DNA of 64,000 nt from Pseudogracilibacillus sp037072025 (lineage in GTDB: Bacteria; Bacillota; Bacilli; Bacillales; Amphibacillaceae): the NCBI RefSeq assembly GCF_037072025.1, contig NZ_JAXHDD010000024.1:1-64000 (forward strand), given 5' to 3'. A model generated the notes under the pieces. That model did no database searches and had not been told where the DNA came from. It saw only the letters and a program-made list of their open reading frames with translations. The translations under genes and the position numbers were made by a program. Shown here in pieces: positions 42,967 to 52,224 of this stretch; within the stretch, counting starts at the first letter, position 1; each line of letters starts with the position of its first letter.

Positions 42967-44577
42967 ATGTTTACATTTAAAAAGGGATTAATTTTTAGTC
43001 TGATGCTCTTATTGATTTTGCTGTTTACTGTTGGATGTTCAGAATCAAATGAAAGCTCGAACAATCAGGATAAAAATGATACTGAAGCAGAAGAAAACAC
43101 AGAAGATGGAGATACAGAGAAAGCTGAAGCTAAAGCGCCTCAAGCAGGCGGGGAAGTGGTAGTTGGTGTGGCGGGAGACTTTATCAATTTAGATCCGATT
43201 TTATCTACTAGCGGAGATGACTATCCTTTTGTTTGGGGAATTTACGATACGTTAGTCACCTATAATTCTGACTTAGAAATACAACCTGGTTTGGCGGAGT
43301 CATGGGAATTTCCAGATGATACCTCAATTGTTCTTCAGCTAAAGAAAGGTGTAAAGTTTCATGATGGAACGGATTTTGATGCAGAAGCCGTTAAATTTAA
43401 CATAGAGCGTGCGAACTCAGAGGATTCAGTGATTCCAGACTTAAGACATGTAGAAGAAGTTGAGATCATCGATACGCATACAGTGAAATTGCATTTATCT
43501 GTACCAGATGCCTCTATTCTATTAGCCTTGACCGAACGTCCGGGGTTAATTGCTTCCCCTGCTGCAATTGAAAAAGATGGAGAAGAATTTCAGCGGAACC
43601 CTGTTGGTACAGGACCATTTAAATTTGTTAGTCATGTTCCCAATGGGGAGCTTGTTTATGAAAAGAACGAAGATTATTGGAAAGAGGAAGAACCATATAT
43701 TGATAAGCTGATCTTTAAAGTGATGCAGCAGGAAACGACACGTATCAATGCCCTAAAATCAGGTGAAGTTGATATTATTGCAGGAATTTCGCCGTTTAGT
43801 GTCGATAGTTTAGAAACAGCGGAGAATATTAAGCTTGAAATGCCAAATTCATCTCATAGAAGTAAAGCAATTGTTTTCAATGCCAGTATGCCACCATTTG
43901 ATAATTTAAAGTTTAGACAGGCGGTTACCCATGCAATTGATCGGGACATTATTGTGGATACACTTACTAATGGCTATGGAGAACCATTGTATCAGATCTT
44001 TCCGAATGACTTTTGGGCGGCCGATCCAGATTTGAAAATTGAATATGATCCTGAAAAAGCAAAACAATTATTAGAAGAATCTGGTGTTGAGGATCCTTCG
44101 TTTACGATGCTCATCAGTCAACAAGATTTCTATGAACCCATGTTCACAGATATTATTACCGAGCAGTTAGCTAAGATTGGCATTACCGTAGAAACGGAAA
44201 CAATGGAAGGAACTGCTGCTTATCAAAAAATGTGGGCCGAGAAAGAATCGCAAGCCATGTCATCAGGGACAGCTGGCAAACCCGATCCGCATTTGTTAAT
44301 GGAAATCTGGGTCATTGCAGATAGCTTCTTTAATGCTGGAGAACAGACGACCCCAGAATTTGATGAATTAATTGTTGCTGCTAATTCAACCAATGATCAA
44401 GCTGAACGAGCAAAACTATATCATGAAATTAATCGGAAGCAAGCCCTAGATGAAGTAGTAAACATTATACCAGTTATGTCCGTTCCAATCATATATGTCT
44501 TGAATGACAAGGTTCATGGATTTACAGCAAATGGATTAGGAAAATCAAATTTCAATAGTATTTGGATAGAGGAGTAA
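42967..44577 (+). CDS. ABC transporter substrate-binding lipoprotein, second importer
   Basis: The 536-residue precursor has a lipobox ending at Cys24 (F-T-V-G-C), then an acidic low-complexity linker (about 25-60). A family 5 solute-binding domain follows: G-G-E-V-V-V-G-V, V-K-F-H-D-G-T-D-F, N-P-V-G-T-G-P-F-K-F and F-R-Q-A-V-T-H-A-I-D-R. It has diverged considerably from the first binding protein at 32599, so the two importers may recognise different compounds. Its permeases and ATPases follow directly. Confidence 0.92.
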   Translation: MFTFKKGLIFSLMLLLILLFTVGCSESNESSNNQDKNDTEAEENTEDGDTEKAEAKAPQAGGEVVVGVAGDFINLDPILSTSGDDYPFVWGIYDTLVTYNSDLEIQPGLAESWEFPDDTSIVLQLKKGVKFHDGTDFDAEAVKFNIERANSEDSVIPDLRHVEEVEIIDTHTVKLHLSVPDASILLALTERPGLIASPAAIEKDGEEFQRNPVGTGPFKFVSHVPNGELVYEKNEDYWKEEEPYIDKLIFKVMQQETTRINALKSGEVDIIAGISPFSVDSLETAENIKLEMPNSSHRSKAIVFNASMPPFDNLKFRQAVTHAIDRDIIVDTLTNGYGEPLYQIFPNDFWAADPDLKIEYDPEKAKQLLEESGVEDPSFTMLISQQDFYEPMFTDIITEQLAKIGITVETETMEGTAAYQKMWAEKESQAMSSGTAGKPDPHLLMEIWVIADSFFNAGEQTTPEFDELIVAANSTNDQAERAKLYHEINRKQALDEVVNIIPVMSVPIIYVLNDKVHGFTANGLGKSNFNSIWIEE

Positions 44578-44663
44578 CCTGCCTTATAACTGATGCACAA
44601 TTTTTTTAAAAACATCCGCTACGATTGTAGAAAACCAAATTGTTGCTGAAAGGAAGCAGGAAG

Positions 44664-45608
44664 ATGTTTACTAAATATTTATTACGACGACTAATCTATG
44701 TGATTCCAACATTGTTAATTACTACCTTTGTCGTATTTTCGCTCATTCTTTTAATTCCAGGCGATCCAGTAGTAGCTTTGCTCGGTGAAAATGCAACTCC
44801 TGAAAAAATTGCACAGCTGCAGGAGCAAATGGGATTAAACAAACCGATCATTATTCAATATGGTGATTGGCTTTTAAATGCAGTTCAAGGAGATTTAGGA
44901 AGGTCGCTATTTACAGGAGAGCCTGTATTTGACGCAGTAATAGGCAGATTAGGAGTGACACTGCAACTTGTAGTGATATCAACGATTATTTCCGTTAGCT
45001 TTGGAATGTTATTTGCTGTTATATCCGTCTATTTTCCAAATAATTTACTAGATTATCTTGCGCGTTTTGTATCAATTGTTGGTGCATCCTTTCCAAACTT
45101 TTGGATAGCTATGTTGCTTGTCATACTTTTTAGCTTACATTTGGGCTGGTTCCCATCCACAGGATTTACGAATATTACGGATAATCCAGGAGGTTTTTTA
45201 AAAACGGTTATGCTGCCAGCAATCTCCTTAGGGGCGATTGGGATTGCGGTCATTACGCGGCATTTACGTTCTTCTTTATTAGAAGTTATGGAATCAGACT
45301 ATGTTCGTACTGCATACTCAAAAGGCAATAGCAGATGGAAGGCGATTTTTAGTCATGGGCTACGAAATGCCATGTTACCAGTAGTGACCACGATTGGGAT
45401 TGGATTTGGCAACGCAATTGGTGGAACCGTTGTAATCGAAACGATCTTTGCTATTCCAGGCGTGGGACAACTGGCTGTCAATGCAATTTTACAAAGGGAT
45501 TTTATGATTCTTCAAGGTGTCATCTTAATATTAATTATGTTAGTGATTATCATCAATTTCATAACAGATATCATCTATGCCATATTAGATCCGCGCATCG
45601 AATATTAA
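44664..45608 (+). CDS. DppB-type ABC permease
   Basis: The 314-residue permease has six membrane segments, with L-I-P-G-D-P-V near the N-terminus, the loop R-T-A-Y-S-K-G-N-S and the complete C-terminal D-P-R-I-E-Y. Unlike its counterpart at 39084 the frame is intact. A TTG at 44640 is in frame, but the AAGGAAGCAGGAAG region better fits ATG at 44664. It works with the permease at 45628. Confidence 0.92.
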   Translation: MFTKYLLRRLIYVIPTLLITTFVVFSLILLIPGDPVVALLGENATPEKIAQLQEQMGLNKPIIIQYGDWLLNAVQGDLGRSLFTGEPVFDAVIGRLGVTLQLVVISTIISVSFGMLFAVISVYFPNNLLDYLARFVSIVGASFPNFWIAMLLVILFSLHLGWFPSTGFTNITDNPGGFLKTVMLPAISLGAIGIAVITRHLRSSLLEVMESDYVRTAYSKGNSRWKAIFSHGLRNAMLPVVTTIGIGFGNAIGGTVVIETIFAIPGVGQLAVNAILQRDFMILQGVILILIMLVIIINFITDIIYAILDPRIEY

Positions 45609-45627
45609 ATTAGAACGGGGGTATCGG

Positions 45628-46464
45628 ATGAGCATAAAGGAAGTATTTCATCGATTTAAGCAGGAGCGGATTGCTTTTATAAGTTTTATTTTTTTAGTAA
45701 TGCTCTCTGTCGTGGCGATATTTGCCCCTTTCATTGTACCGTATGATCCGAATCAACAGGATTTGGTAAATGTATTAGCTAACCCTAGTTTATCGCATTG
45801 GCTAGGCACCGATAATTTAGGAAAAGATATTTTTAGTCAAGTTATGATGGGTACGAGAACAGCGATTCAAGCGAGTATTTTTGCTATCCTAATTCCACTT
45901 TTTATTGGTGTACCATTAGGTATCATGGCAGGTTATATTGGTGGTCTGGTTGATGATATATTTATGAGAATCATTGATGCAATTATGGCCATCCCAGGAA
46001 TTCTACTTGCCTTAGGGATAACCGCCGCTTTAGGAATTAGTTTATGGAATGCAATGATTGCGATTGGTATCGTTTCCATTCCACAATTTGCGCGTTTAGC
46101 CAGGGGGCAGACTTTACAAATACGAACAGAACCATATGTAGAGGCAGCTAAAATTTCTGGAGCTGGTCCACTTTGGACGATGTATAAACATATTATTCCT
46201 AATATTTTGCCTCCCATACTCGTTCAAGCTTCCGTTAACATTAGTTTTGCCGTTTTAACTGAGACGTCACTTAGCTTCTTGGGAATGGGTGCGCAATCTC
46301 CACAAATTAGTTGGGGAAGCATGATTGAACAGGCCTATAGTTTGATTAATTTAAATCCGTGGTTAATTGTGTACCCAGGTATTGCCACAGCCTTGACGGT
46401 GATGGCAGGGAATTTTGTTGGCGATGGGTTAAGAGTGGCTATTGATCCTAAACTAAAAGGATAG
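45628..46464 (+). CDS. DppC-type ABC permease
   Basis: This 278-residue permease has six membrane segments, the lead-in I-V-P-Y-D-P-N-Q-Q-D, then L-G-T-D-N-L-G-K-D-I-F and the ATPase-contact loop with E-A-A-K-I-S-G-A-G-P. It starts 20 bp after the DppB gene stop behind a GGGG-rich site. It completes the membrane channel of the second importer. Confidence 0.92.
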   Translation: MSIKEVFHRFKQERIAFISFIFLVMLSVVAIFAPFIVPYDPNQQDLVNVLANPSLSHWLGTDNLGKDIFSQVMMGTRTAIQASIFAILIPLFIGVPLGIMAGYIGGLVDDIFMRIIDAIMAIPGILLALGITAALGISLWNAMIAIGIVSIPQFARLARGQTLQIRTEPYVEAAKISGAGPLWTMYKHIIPNILPPILVQASVNISFAVLTETSLSFLGMGAQSPQISWGSMIEQAYSLINLNPWLIVYPGIATALTVMAGNFVGDGLRVAIDPKLKG

Positions 46465-46508
46465 AGTGAAGGTCAGCATATTGTTCATAGATGTTGGAGG
46501 GGGCTAAA

Positions 46509-47549
46509 TTGAAAAGGAAAGTAGAGACACAATTATTAGAAGTGAATGATTTACTCGCATTGATTCCAACACCTAAAGGTGAAATCAAACCTGTCAATCA
46601 CATTTCTTTTTCGATTCATTCAGGGGAAATTGTAGCTTTAGTAGGTGAATCTGGTAGCGGAAAAAGCTTATCTGCTTTATCCATTATGCGATTAAATACA
46701 CCAGAAGTGAAGTATGGAAAGCAAAGTACGATTGAGTACAATGGGATAAATCTACTCGATTTAAGTGAAAAAAAGATGAGAAAGTTTCGTGGAAATGAGA
46801 TTTCGATGATATTCCAGGATCCGATGTTTTCTCTTAACCCCGTACATCGAATCGGAAAACAAATTGCAGAAATGATAAAGCTGCATCGCAAAGTGAGTGC
46901 TCAAGAAGCAAAGCGTATCGTTTTAGATTTATTAGAAAGGGTAGGTATCCCTGATCCACAAAAAAGAATGCAGCATTATCCGCATCAATTGTCAGGTGGT
47001 ATGAGACAAAGAGTCATGATTGCAATGGCTCTGGCTTGTCAGCCCAAACTATTAATTGCAGATGAACCTACGACAGCCCTTGATGTTACGATTCAGGCGC
47101 AAATATTAAATTTAATTCGTGATCTTCAAAAGGATATGGGTATTTCTGTGTTATTAATCACGCATGACTTAGGAGTAGTGGCGGAAACGGCGGATCGTGT
47201 TTTAGTGATGTATTGTGGAAAAATCGTTGAAAAGGGAACGGTCGAAGAAATCTTTGAAAACCCATGGCACCCATATACAAAAGGTTTAATAGCAAGTATA
47301 CCGGCGTTATCTGGACCATCTAAAGAGCAGTTGGAAACGATTCCTGGAACGGTTCCTAATCCATTGGAGTTACCAAAAGGATGCAATTTTTACGATCGCT
47401 GTCCATTTGCAACGGATAAATGTCGTGAACAGGATCCTGTGTTGATTAAAAATGCAGTAGATTCAGATAGACAGGTGGCTTGTTGGTATCCACTTGATAA
47501 GAAAGAGGAGATGAATAAATATGCAAAAGCCTCTACTATCCCTAAGTAA
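46509..47549 (+). CDS. DppD-type ABC transporter ATPase
   Basis: The 346-residue ATPase has Walker A G-E-S-G-S-G-K-S, signature L-S-G-G-M-R-Q-R, Walker B L-I-A-D-E-P-T-T-A-L-D and the C-terminal cysteine motif D-R-C-P-F-A-T-D-K-C characteristic of oligopeptide importers. The GGAGGGGG site at 46497-46504 serves TTG at 46509, not the ATG at 46491 before it. It overlaps the following DppF gene by 29 bp. Confidence 0.92.
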   Translation: MKRKVETQLLEVNDLLALIPTPKGEIKPVNHISFSIHSGEIVALVGESGSGKSLSALSIMRLNTPEVKYGKQSTIEYNGINLLDLSEKKMRKFRGNEISMIFQDPMFSLNPVHRIGKQIAEMIKLHRKVSAQEAKRIVLDLLERVGIPDPQKRMQHYPHQLSGGMRQRVMIAMALACQPKLLIADEPTTALDVTIQAQILNLIRDLQKDMGISVLLITHDLGVVAETADRVLVMYCGKIVEKGTVEEIFENPWHPYTKGLIASIPALSGPSKEQLETIPGTVPNPLELPKGCNFYDRCPFATDKCREQDPVLIKNAVDSDRQVACWYPLDKKEEMNKYAKASTIPK

Positions 47550-48504
47550 CGTTAAAAAATATTTTCCAATGGGAAGCGGTTTATTTGGTAAAAGAAATCA
47601 ATGGGTAAAGGCAGTGGATGGAATTGACCTCGATATTTACCCCGGTGAAACAGTCGGCTTGGTTGGGGAGTCGGGATGTGGGAAGTCTACTGTTGGCAGG
47701 ATGATAGTCGGTTTAGAGAAACCAACGGAGGGAGAGATATTTTTCCAAGGAGAAAAACTTATCCATCATCGGAAAAATCACAAAGAATTAGGGAAAAATT
47801 TGCAAATGGTCTTTCAAGATCCTTATTCTTCATTGAATCCGCGAATGACTGTGACAGATATTATCGAAGAACCACTTATTCTTCATAGAATAGGAACGAA
47901 AAAGGAAAGAAGAAAAAAGGTTGATGCATTACTAGAACGCGTCGGGCTGTCTTCTGATTATGGAAATCGTTATGCGAATCAATTTTCAGGTGGACAAAGG
48001 CAAAGAATTGGCATTGCCCGTGCGTTAATATTGGATCCTAAATTAATCGTTTGCGATGAACCTATCTCTGCTTTAGATGTATCGATTCAAGCACAAATTT
48101 TAAATTTATTAAAGGAAATTCAAAAAGATATGGGATTATCTTATCTGTTTATTGCGCATGGTATTCAAGCTATTAAACATATGAGTGATCGCGTAGCAGT
48201 TATGTATCTAGGAAGAATTGCTGAATTATCGGAAACAAATGAATTATTTAATCGACCTTTGCATCCGTATACGAAAGCATTATTATCTGCAGTGCCGGAA
48301 CCAAAGCGGAGAGAGCGTGAGCGGATTTTATTAAAAGGGGATTTACCGAGTTCAACAAATCCTCCCAAAGGATGTCGTTTCCATACACGTTGTCCAGTAG
48401 CAATGGAGAAATGTAAAGAAATAGAACCGCGGTTAGTCTCTACTTCGGAACAAGGTTTAACAGCGTGTTTATTATATGAAGATAAAACAGCTGCTAATCT
48501 ATAG
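47521..48504 (+). CDS. DppF-type ABC transporter ATPase
   Basis: The 327-residue ATPase has Walker A G-E-S-G-C-G-K-S, signature F-S-G-G-Q-R-Q-R-I-G, Walker B V-C-D-E-P-I-S-A-L-D and the C-terminal F-H-T-R-C-P cysteine motif. The H-loop reads I-A-H-G instead of the usual S-H-D, so the switch histidine is kept with a changed neighbour. It forms a heterodimer with the overlapping DppD-type gene. Confidence 0.92.
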   Translation: MQKPLLSLSNVKKYFPMGSGLFGKRNQWVKAVDGIDLDIYPGETVGLVGESGCGKSTVGRMIVGLEKPTEGEIFFQGEKLIHHRKNHKELGKNLQMVFQDPYSSLNPRMTVTDIIEEPLILHRIGTKKERRKKVDALLERVGLSSDYGNRYANQFSGGQRQRIGIARALILDPKLIVCDEPISALDVSIQAQILNLLKEIQKDMGLSYLFIAHGIQAIKHMSDRVAVMYLGRIAELSETNELFNRPLHPYTKALLSAVPEPKRRERERILLKGDLPSSTNPPKGCRFHTRCPVAMEKCKEIEPRLVSTSEQGLTACLLYEDKTAANL

Positions 48505-48537
48505 CATCGAAAATTATATAAAAAAGGGGATTCGTTA

Positions 48538-49701
48538 ATGACAGAAGTTGTTATTGTTTCAGCCGTTCGTACACCAATTGCTAAACAAAAAGGTGCCTTA
48601 AAAGATTTAGATCCATCCATTTACGGTGGTCTTGTTATTCAAGAGGCCGTAAGACGAGCCAAAATAGAAGGAGAAGAAGTAGATGATGTCATTTTTGGAA
48701 ATTGTCTGGCTGGGGGAGGAAATATGGCTAGACTGGCACTGCTTGAAGCAGGTTTGCCTGTCAGTGTGCCCGGTCTAACGATAGATAGGCAGTGTGGATC
48801 GGGAATCAATGCAGTTGCACTAGCAGCAGAGCAAATTATTTCAGGAGGAATTGATATCGCTGTTGCTGGCGGTACAGATAGTATGACAAGAGTTCCTTAT
48901 TTAATGGAAGCGGCGTCAACAGCGTACAGTTTAATTCCACCTAAGTTTATAAGAAGACCACTTGCACCAAAAAGCATTGGTGATCCACCAATGGGAATCA
49001 CGGCAGAAAATCTAGTTGAACAATATGGAATTTCAAGAGAGGAGCAAGATGAATTTGCTTACAGGAGTCAGCAAAGAATGGCTAAAGCCGTGGAACAAGG
49101 ACGCTTTGATGAGCAAATTCTGCCGATGTACTTACAAGGAAAAAAAGGAGAAAAAATCATTTTTGATAAGGATGAACATCCACGGCCAGATACAACTGTT
49201 GAAGTATTGTCAACGTTAAATCCAGCGTTTAAAAAGGATGGAACGGTTACGGCAGGAAACGCCTCTGGAATAAATGATGGGGCAAGCGCACTTGTTTTAA
49301 TGAACAGTAAAGAAGCAGAAAAAAGAGGTTTAGAGCCTTTGGCAATCGTAAGAGATGCTGCAGTTGCAGGTGTTGACCCAAATATTATGGGGATTGGTCC
49401 TGTACCTGCGACAAGAAAGATATTAAAAAGAAACGGTATGTCCCTTGAAGATATCGACTTAATAGAAATTAATGAGGCATTTGCTGCCCAAGTTCTAGCC
49501 TGTGATCGTGAGTTGCATTTTGATATGGATAAAGTAAATGTAAATGGTGGTGCTATTGCACATGGTCACCCTATAGCCGCTACAGGCGGGATGTTAATTG
49601 CAAAATTAATTTACGAGATGAAGCGTCGCAATGTAAAATGCGGACTTGTTACGGCTTGTTGTGGGGGCGGTCAGGGGATTTCCTTAATTATTGAACGCTA
49701 A
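48538..49701 (+). CDS. Acetyl-CoA acyltransferase (thiolase)
   Basis: The 387-residue thiolase has the nucleophile Cys86 in D-R-Q-C-G-S-G, the E-I-N-E-A-F-A-A-Q motif, catalytic His in G-G-A-I-A-H-G-H-P and the C-terminal Cys in T-A-C-C-G-G-G. It removes acetyl-CoA from a 3-ketoacyl-CoA (or condenses two acyl-CoAs). It is the first of the CoA-dependent enzyme genes, 33 bp after the importer ATPase, so transport and breakdown are co-transcribed. Confidence 0.93.
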   Translation: MTEVVIVSAVRTPIAKQKGALKDLDPSIYGGLVIQEAVRRAKIEGEEVDDVIFGNCLAGGGNMARLALLEAGLPVSVPGLTIDRQCGSGINAVALAAEQIISGGIDIAVAGGTDSMTRVPYLMEAASTAYSLIPPKFIRRPLAPKSIGDPPMGITAENLVEQYGISREEQDEFAYRSQQRMAKAVEQGRFDEQILPMYLQGKKGEKIIFDKDEHPRPDTTVEVLSTLNPAFKKDGTVTAGNASGINDGASALVLMNSKEAEKRGLEPLAIVRDAAVAGVDPNIMGIGPVPATRKILKRNGMSLEDIDLIEINEAFAAQVLACDRELHFDMDKVNVNGGAIAHGHPIAATGGMLIAKLIYEMKRRNVKCGLVTACCGGGQGISLIIER

Positions 49702-49730
49702 AATATGGATATTGGAAGGAGAGGGAAGCA

Positions 49731-50597
49731 ATGAATATAGAGGAATTAAAAAATATAACAGTTGTAGGTTCAGGCGCAATGGGGTCACAAATTGCAATGG
49801 TTTGTGCATTGGCTGGCTATCACGTTACATTACAAGATATTAATCATGATAGTTTGGAAAAAGCAAAAAATGCTTTAAAAGGGCATATGGAGAATCGAAT
49901 TAAAAAAGGGCGACTCTCACAAGATGAAGTTAATGCTGCATTTGACCGTTTGCAATTTGAAACAAATTTAGAAACGGCTGTAAAAGAGACGGACTTTGTG
50001 ATTGAAGCGATTATCGAATTATTAGATGAAAAAAGAAAGCTGTTCACACAGCTCGATCAACTCGTATCTGACCACGTTATATTAGCAACAAATAGTTCAA
50101 CTTTTGCTAGTTCCCGATTAGCATACGCCACCAATCGTCCAGAAAAAATATGCAATATGCATTTCTTTAACCCAGCGTTAGTAATGGAGCTAGTTGAAGT
50201 TGTACAAGGTCCGCATACCTCTGAAGCAACAGCAAAAATAACAGTTGATTTAGTAGAGCGGATTAATAAAACACCAATCTTATTAAAAAAAGAAATAGAT
50301 GGGTTTGTCGCCAATCGAATTTTGGCTGCACTTACGAATGAAGCAATTTCTTTATATGAGAAAGGCGTTGCTTCGATTGAGGAAATTGACTTAGCTTGCA
50401 CAAAGGCTTTAAATCATCCAATCGGACCTTTTGCGCTGCTTGATTTAACGGGAATTGATATTAGTTATTATGCTGGCATGCAGCTTTATCAAAAGACACA
50501 GAATGAAGCGGATAAACCCGCAAAAACAATCATAGATAAATTTGAAAAAGGTGAATTAGGCAGAAAAACAGGTAAAGGTTTTTACGTATATAGCTAG
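49731..50597 (+). CDS. 3-hydroxyacyl-CoA dehydrogenase
   Basis: The 288-residue protein has an NAD-binding G-S-G-A-M-G at 13-18, Glu92 in F-V-I-E-A-I, and catalytic His144 in C-N-M-H-F-F-N-P. The C-terminal helical domain includes F-V-A-N-R-I. It oxidises 3-hydroxyacyl-CoA to 3-ketoacyl-CoA, the step before the thiolase encoded just upstream. It is the single-domain, bacterial Hbd/PaaH type. Confidence 0.93.
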   Translation: MNIEELKNITVVGSGAMGSQIAMVCALAGYHVTLQDINHDSLEKAKNALKGHMENRIKKGRLSQDEVNAAFDRLQFETNLETAVKETDFVIEAIIELLDEKRKLFTQLDQLVSDHVILATNSSTFASSRLAYATNRPEKICNMHFFNPALVMELVEVVQGPHTSEATAKITVDLVERINKTPILLKKEIDGFVANRILAALTNEAISLYEKGVASIEEIDLACTKALNHPIGPFALLDLTGIDISYYAGMQLYQKTQNEADKPAKTIIDKFEKGELGRKTGKGFYVYS

Positions 50598-50653
50598 TTT
50601 GACCGTAGATGAATGGTTTGTATTTGTCATAGTGGTTGGGAGGGTAGACAAAG

Positions 50654-52192
50654 GTGCAAGAATATATTCGTGATTTGGAAAAACGAAAAGAGGCAGCATT
50701 GCAGTTGGGCGGAGAGGCGAAAATAAAACAGCATCAGCAGGCGGGATTTTATACTGCAAGAGAACGCATCGACAAACTCGTTGATAAGGATAGCTTTATG
50801 GAATTTGGAAAACTCAATCATGCAGAAAATCCCGAGATTGCTCATAAAAGTCCTGCCGATGGAACAATTGCTGGATTAGCCAAAATTAATCAACGTCCAG
50901 TAGTTGTTCAGGCAATTGATAAAACAGTGCTTGCCGGGACGGGAGCAGCTGTAAATGGTAGGAAATCACATTTGATTACTAATTTTGCTGTGAAGCGTGG
51001 TTTGCCCATTTTTAATCTTGATGAAGGTGGCGGATTGCGTATGCCGGATGGGATGGGCTCAGATGGGATTAGCAGTAAAATGATGTCGATGAATTTATTA
51101 AAGCATGGTAGGCAAGTACCAATAATAACGGCAATCTTAGGAGATAGTTACGGTAGTCCAACGTGGAAGGCAGTTACGTCAGATTTTGCAGTTCAATTAA
51201 AGGGCACCTGTCTTGCGGTTTCTGGTCCTCGTATGTTAGAGGTTGCTACGGGAGAAAAGGTTAGTCCAGAAGAATTGGGCGGATGGAAACTTCATGCGAA
51301 GACGACTGGACAAACGGATCAACACGGAGAGGATGAAGCACAGTGCTTTGATTTGATGAAAACCTTTTTTCAATATATGCCATCCCAAGCGGATGAAGAG
51401 CCACCATACAAGGAAACAACTGACGACCCGTATCGTATCCTCCAAGAAGTGATGGAAATTGTGCCAACGAAGAGAAATAGAGCGTACGACATGAAAAAAT
51501 TAATCCATGTCATTGTTGATAAAGATTCATTTTTCGAAATGAAACCGCTTTATGGTGAAGCCTTAATTACTGGTTTTGCAAGATTAAATGGAAGAGTGGT
51601 TGGAATTATTGCCAATCAGCCGATGAAATATGCTGGAGCAGCTGGACCACAGGAATGTTTGAAAGCTACCGATTTTATTTGTCTATGTGATTCTTATCAT
51701 ATCCCGCTTATTTTCCTTCATGATATCCCAGGTTTTCGTGTCGGAAGTACTGCAGAAAAAGCAGCCATGCCAACGAAAATTATGGTTTGGAATCAGGCAC
51801 TAGCTTGGTCGACAGTACCTAAGATTTCTGTCGTCATTCGAAAAAGCATAGGGGCTGCATACAGTAATATGTGCGGTCCGAATATGGGAGCCGATTTTGT
51901 TGTTGCTTGGCCAACTGCAGAAATTAATTTTACAGGTCCGGAAGTTGGGATAAATGTCGTGTATGGAAGAGAGTTAATGGAAGTAGAAAATCCGGAAGAA
52001 GAAAGGAAAAAATTACTTGATCTTTGGGAGTTTGATAGCTCTCCTTATAAAGCAGCTGGAAAGCATTTAATTGATGATGTGATTGATCCTAGAGATACAA
52101 GAAAATTTTTATGTCGATCTTTGGATTATGCTTGTTCCCAAAAAGGAACGAAAAGTCAACGCTTATTAGCAAACTGGCCGACTGGCTTTTGA
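50654..52192 (+). CDS. Acyl-CoA carboxylase carboxyltransferase (beta) subunit
   Basis: The 512-residue protein has both carboxyltransferase halves (crotonase-like; about 20-260 and 275-510), including G-A-G-A-A-V-N-G-like and M-K-Y-A-G-A-A-G-P, D-I-P-G-F-R-V-G-S and G-A-A-Y-S-N-M-C-G. Beta subunits of propionyl-, methylcrotonyl- and geranyl-CoA carboxylases share this layout. No biotin carboxylase or biotin carrier gene is in the cluster, so it must borrow one or have another activity such as decarboxylation. GTG start behind GGGAGGG. Confidence 0.88.
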   Translation: MQEYIRDLEKRKEAALQLGGEAKIKQHQQAGFYTARERIDKLVDKDSFMEFGKLNHAENPEIAHKSPADGTIAGLAKINQRPVVVQAIDKTVLAGTGAAVNGRKSHLITNFAVKRGLPIFNLDEGGGLRMPDGMGSDGISSKMMSMNLLKHGRQVPIITAILGDSYGSPTWKAVTSDFAVQLKGTCLAVSGPRMLEVATGEKVSPEELGGWKLHAKTTGQTDQHGEDEAQCFDLMKTFFQYMPSQADEEPPYKETTDDPYRILQEVMEIVPTKRNRAYDMKKLIHVIVDKDSFFEMKPLYGEALITGFARLNGRVVGIIANQPMKYAGAAGPQECLKATDFICLCDSYHIPLIFLHDIPGFRVGSTAEKAAMPTKIMVWNQALAWSTVPKISVVIRKSIGAAYSNMCGPNMGADFVVAWPTAEINFTGPEVGINVVYGRELMEVENPEEERKKLLDLWEFDSSPYKAAGKHLIDDVIDPRDTRKFLCRSLDYACSQKGTKSQRLLANWPTGF

Positions 52193-52224
52193 ATATTTGC
52201 GTTACAGAATTTATTTCATGAGGG

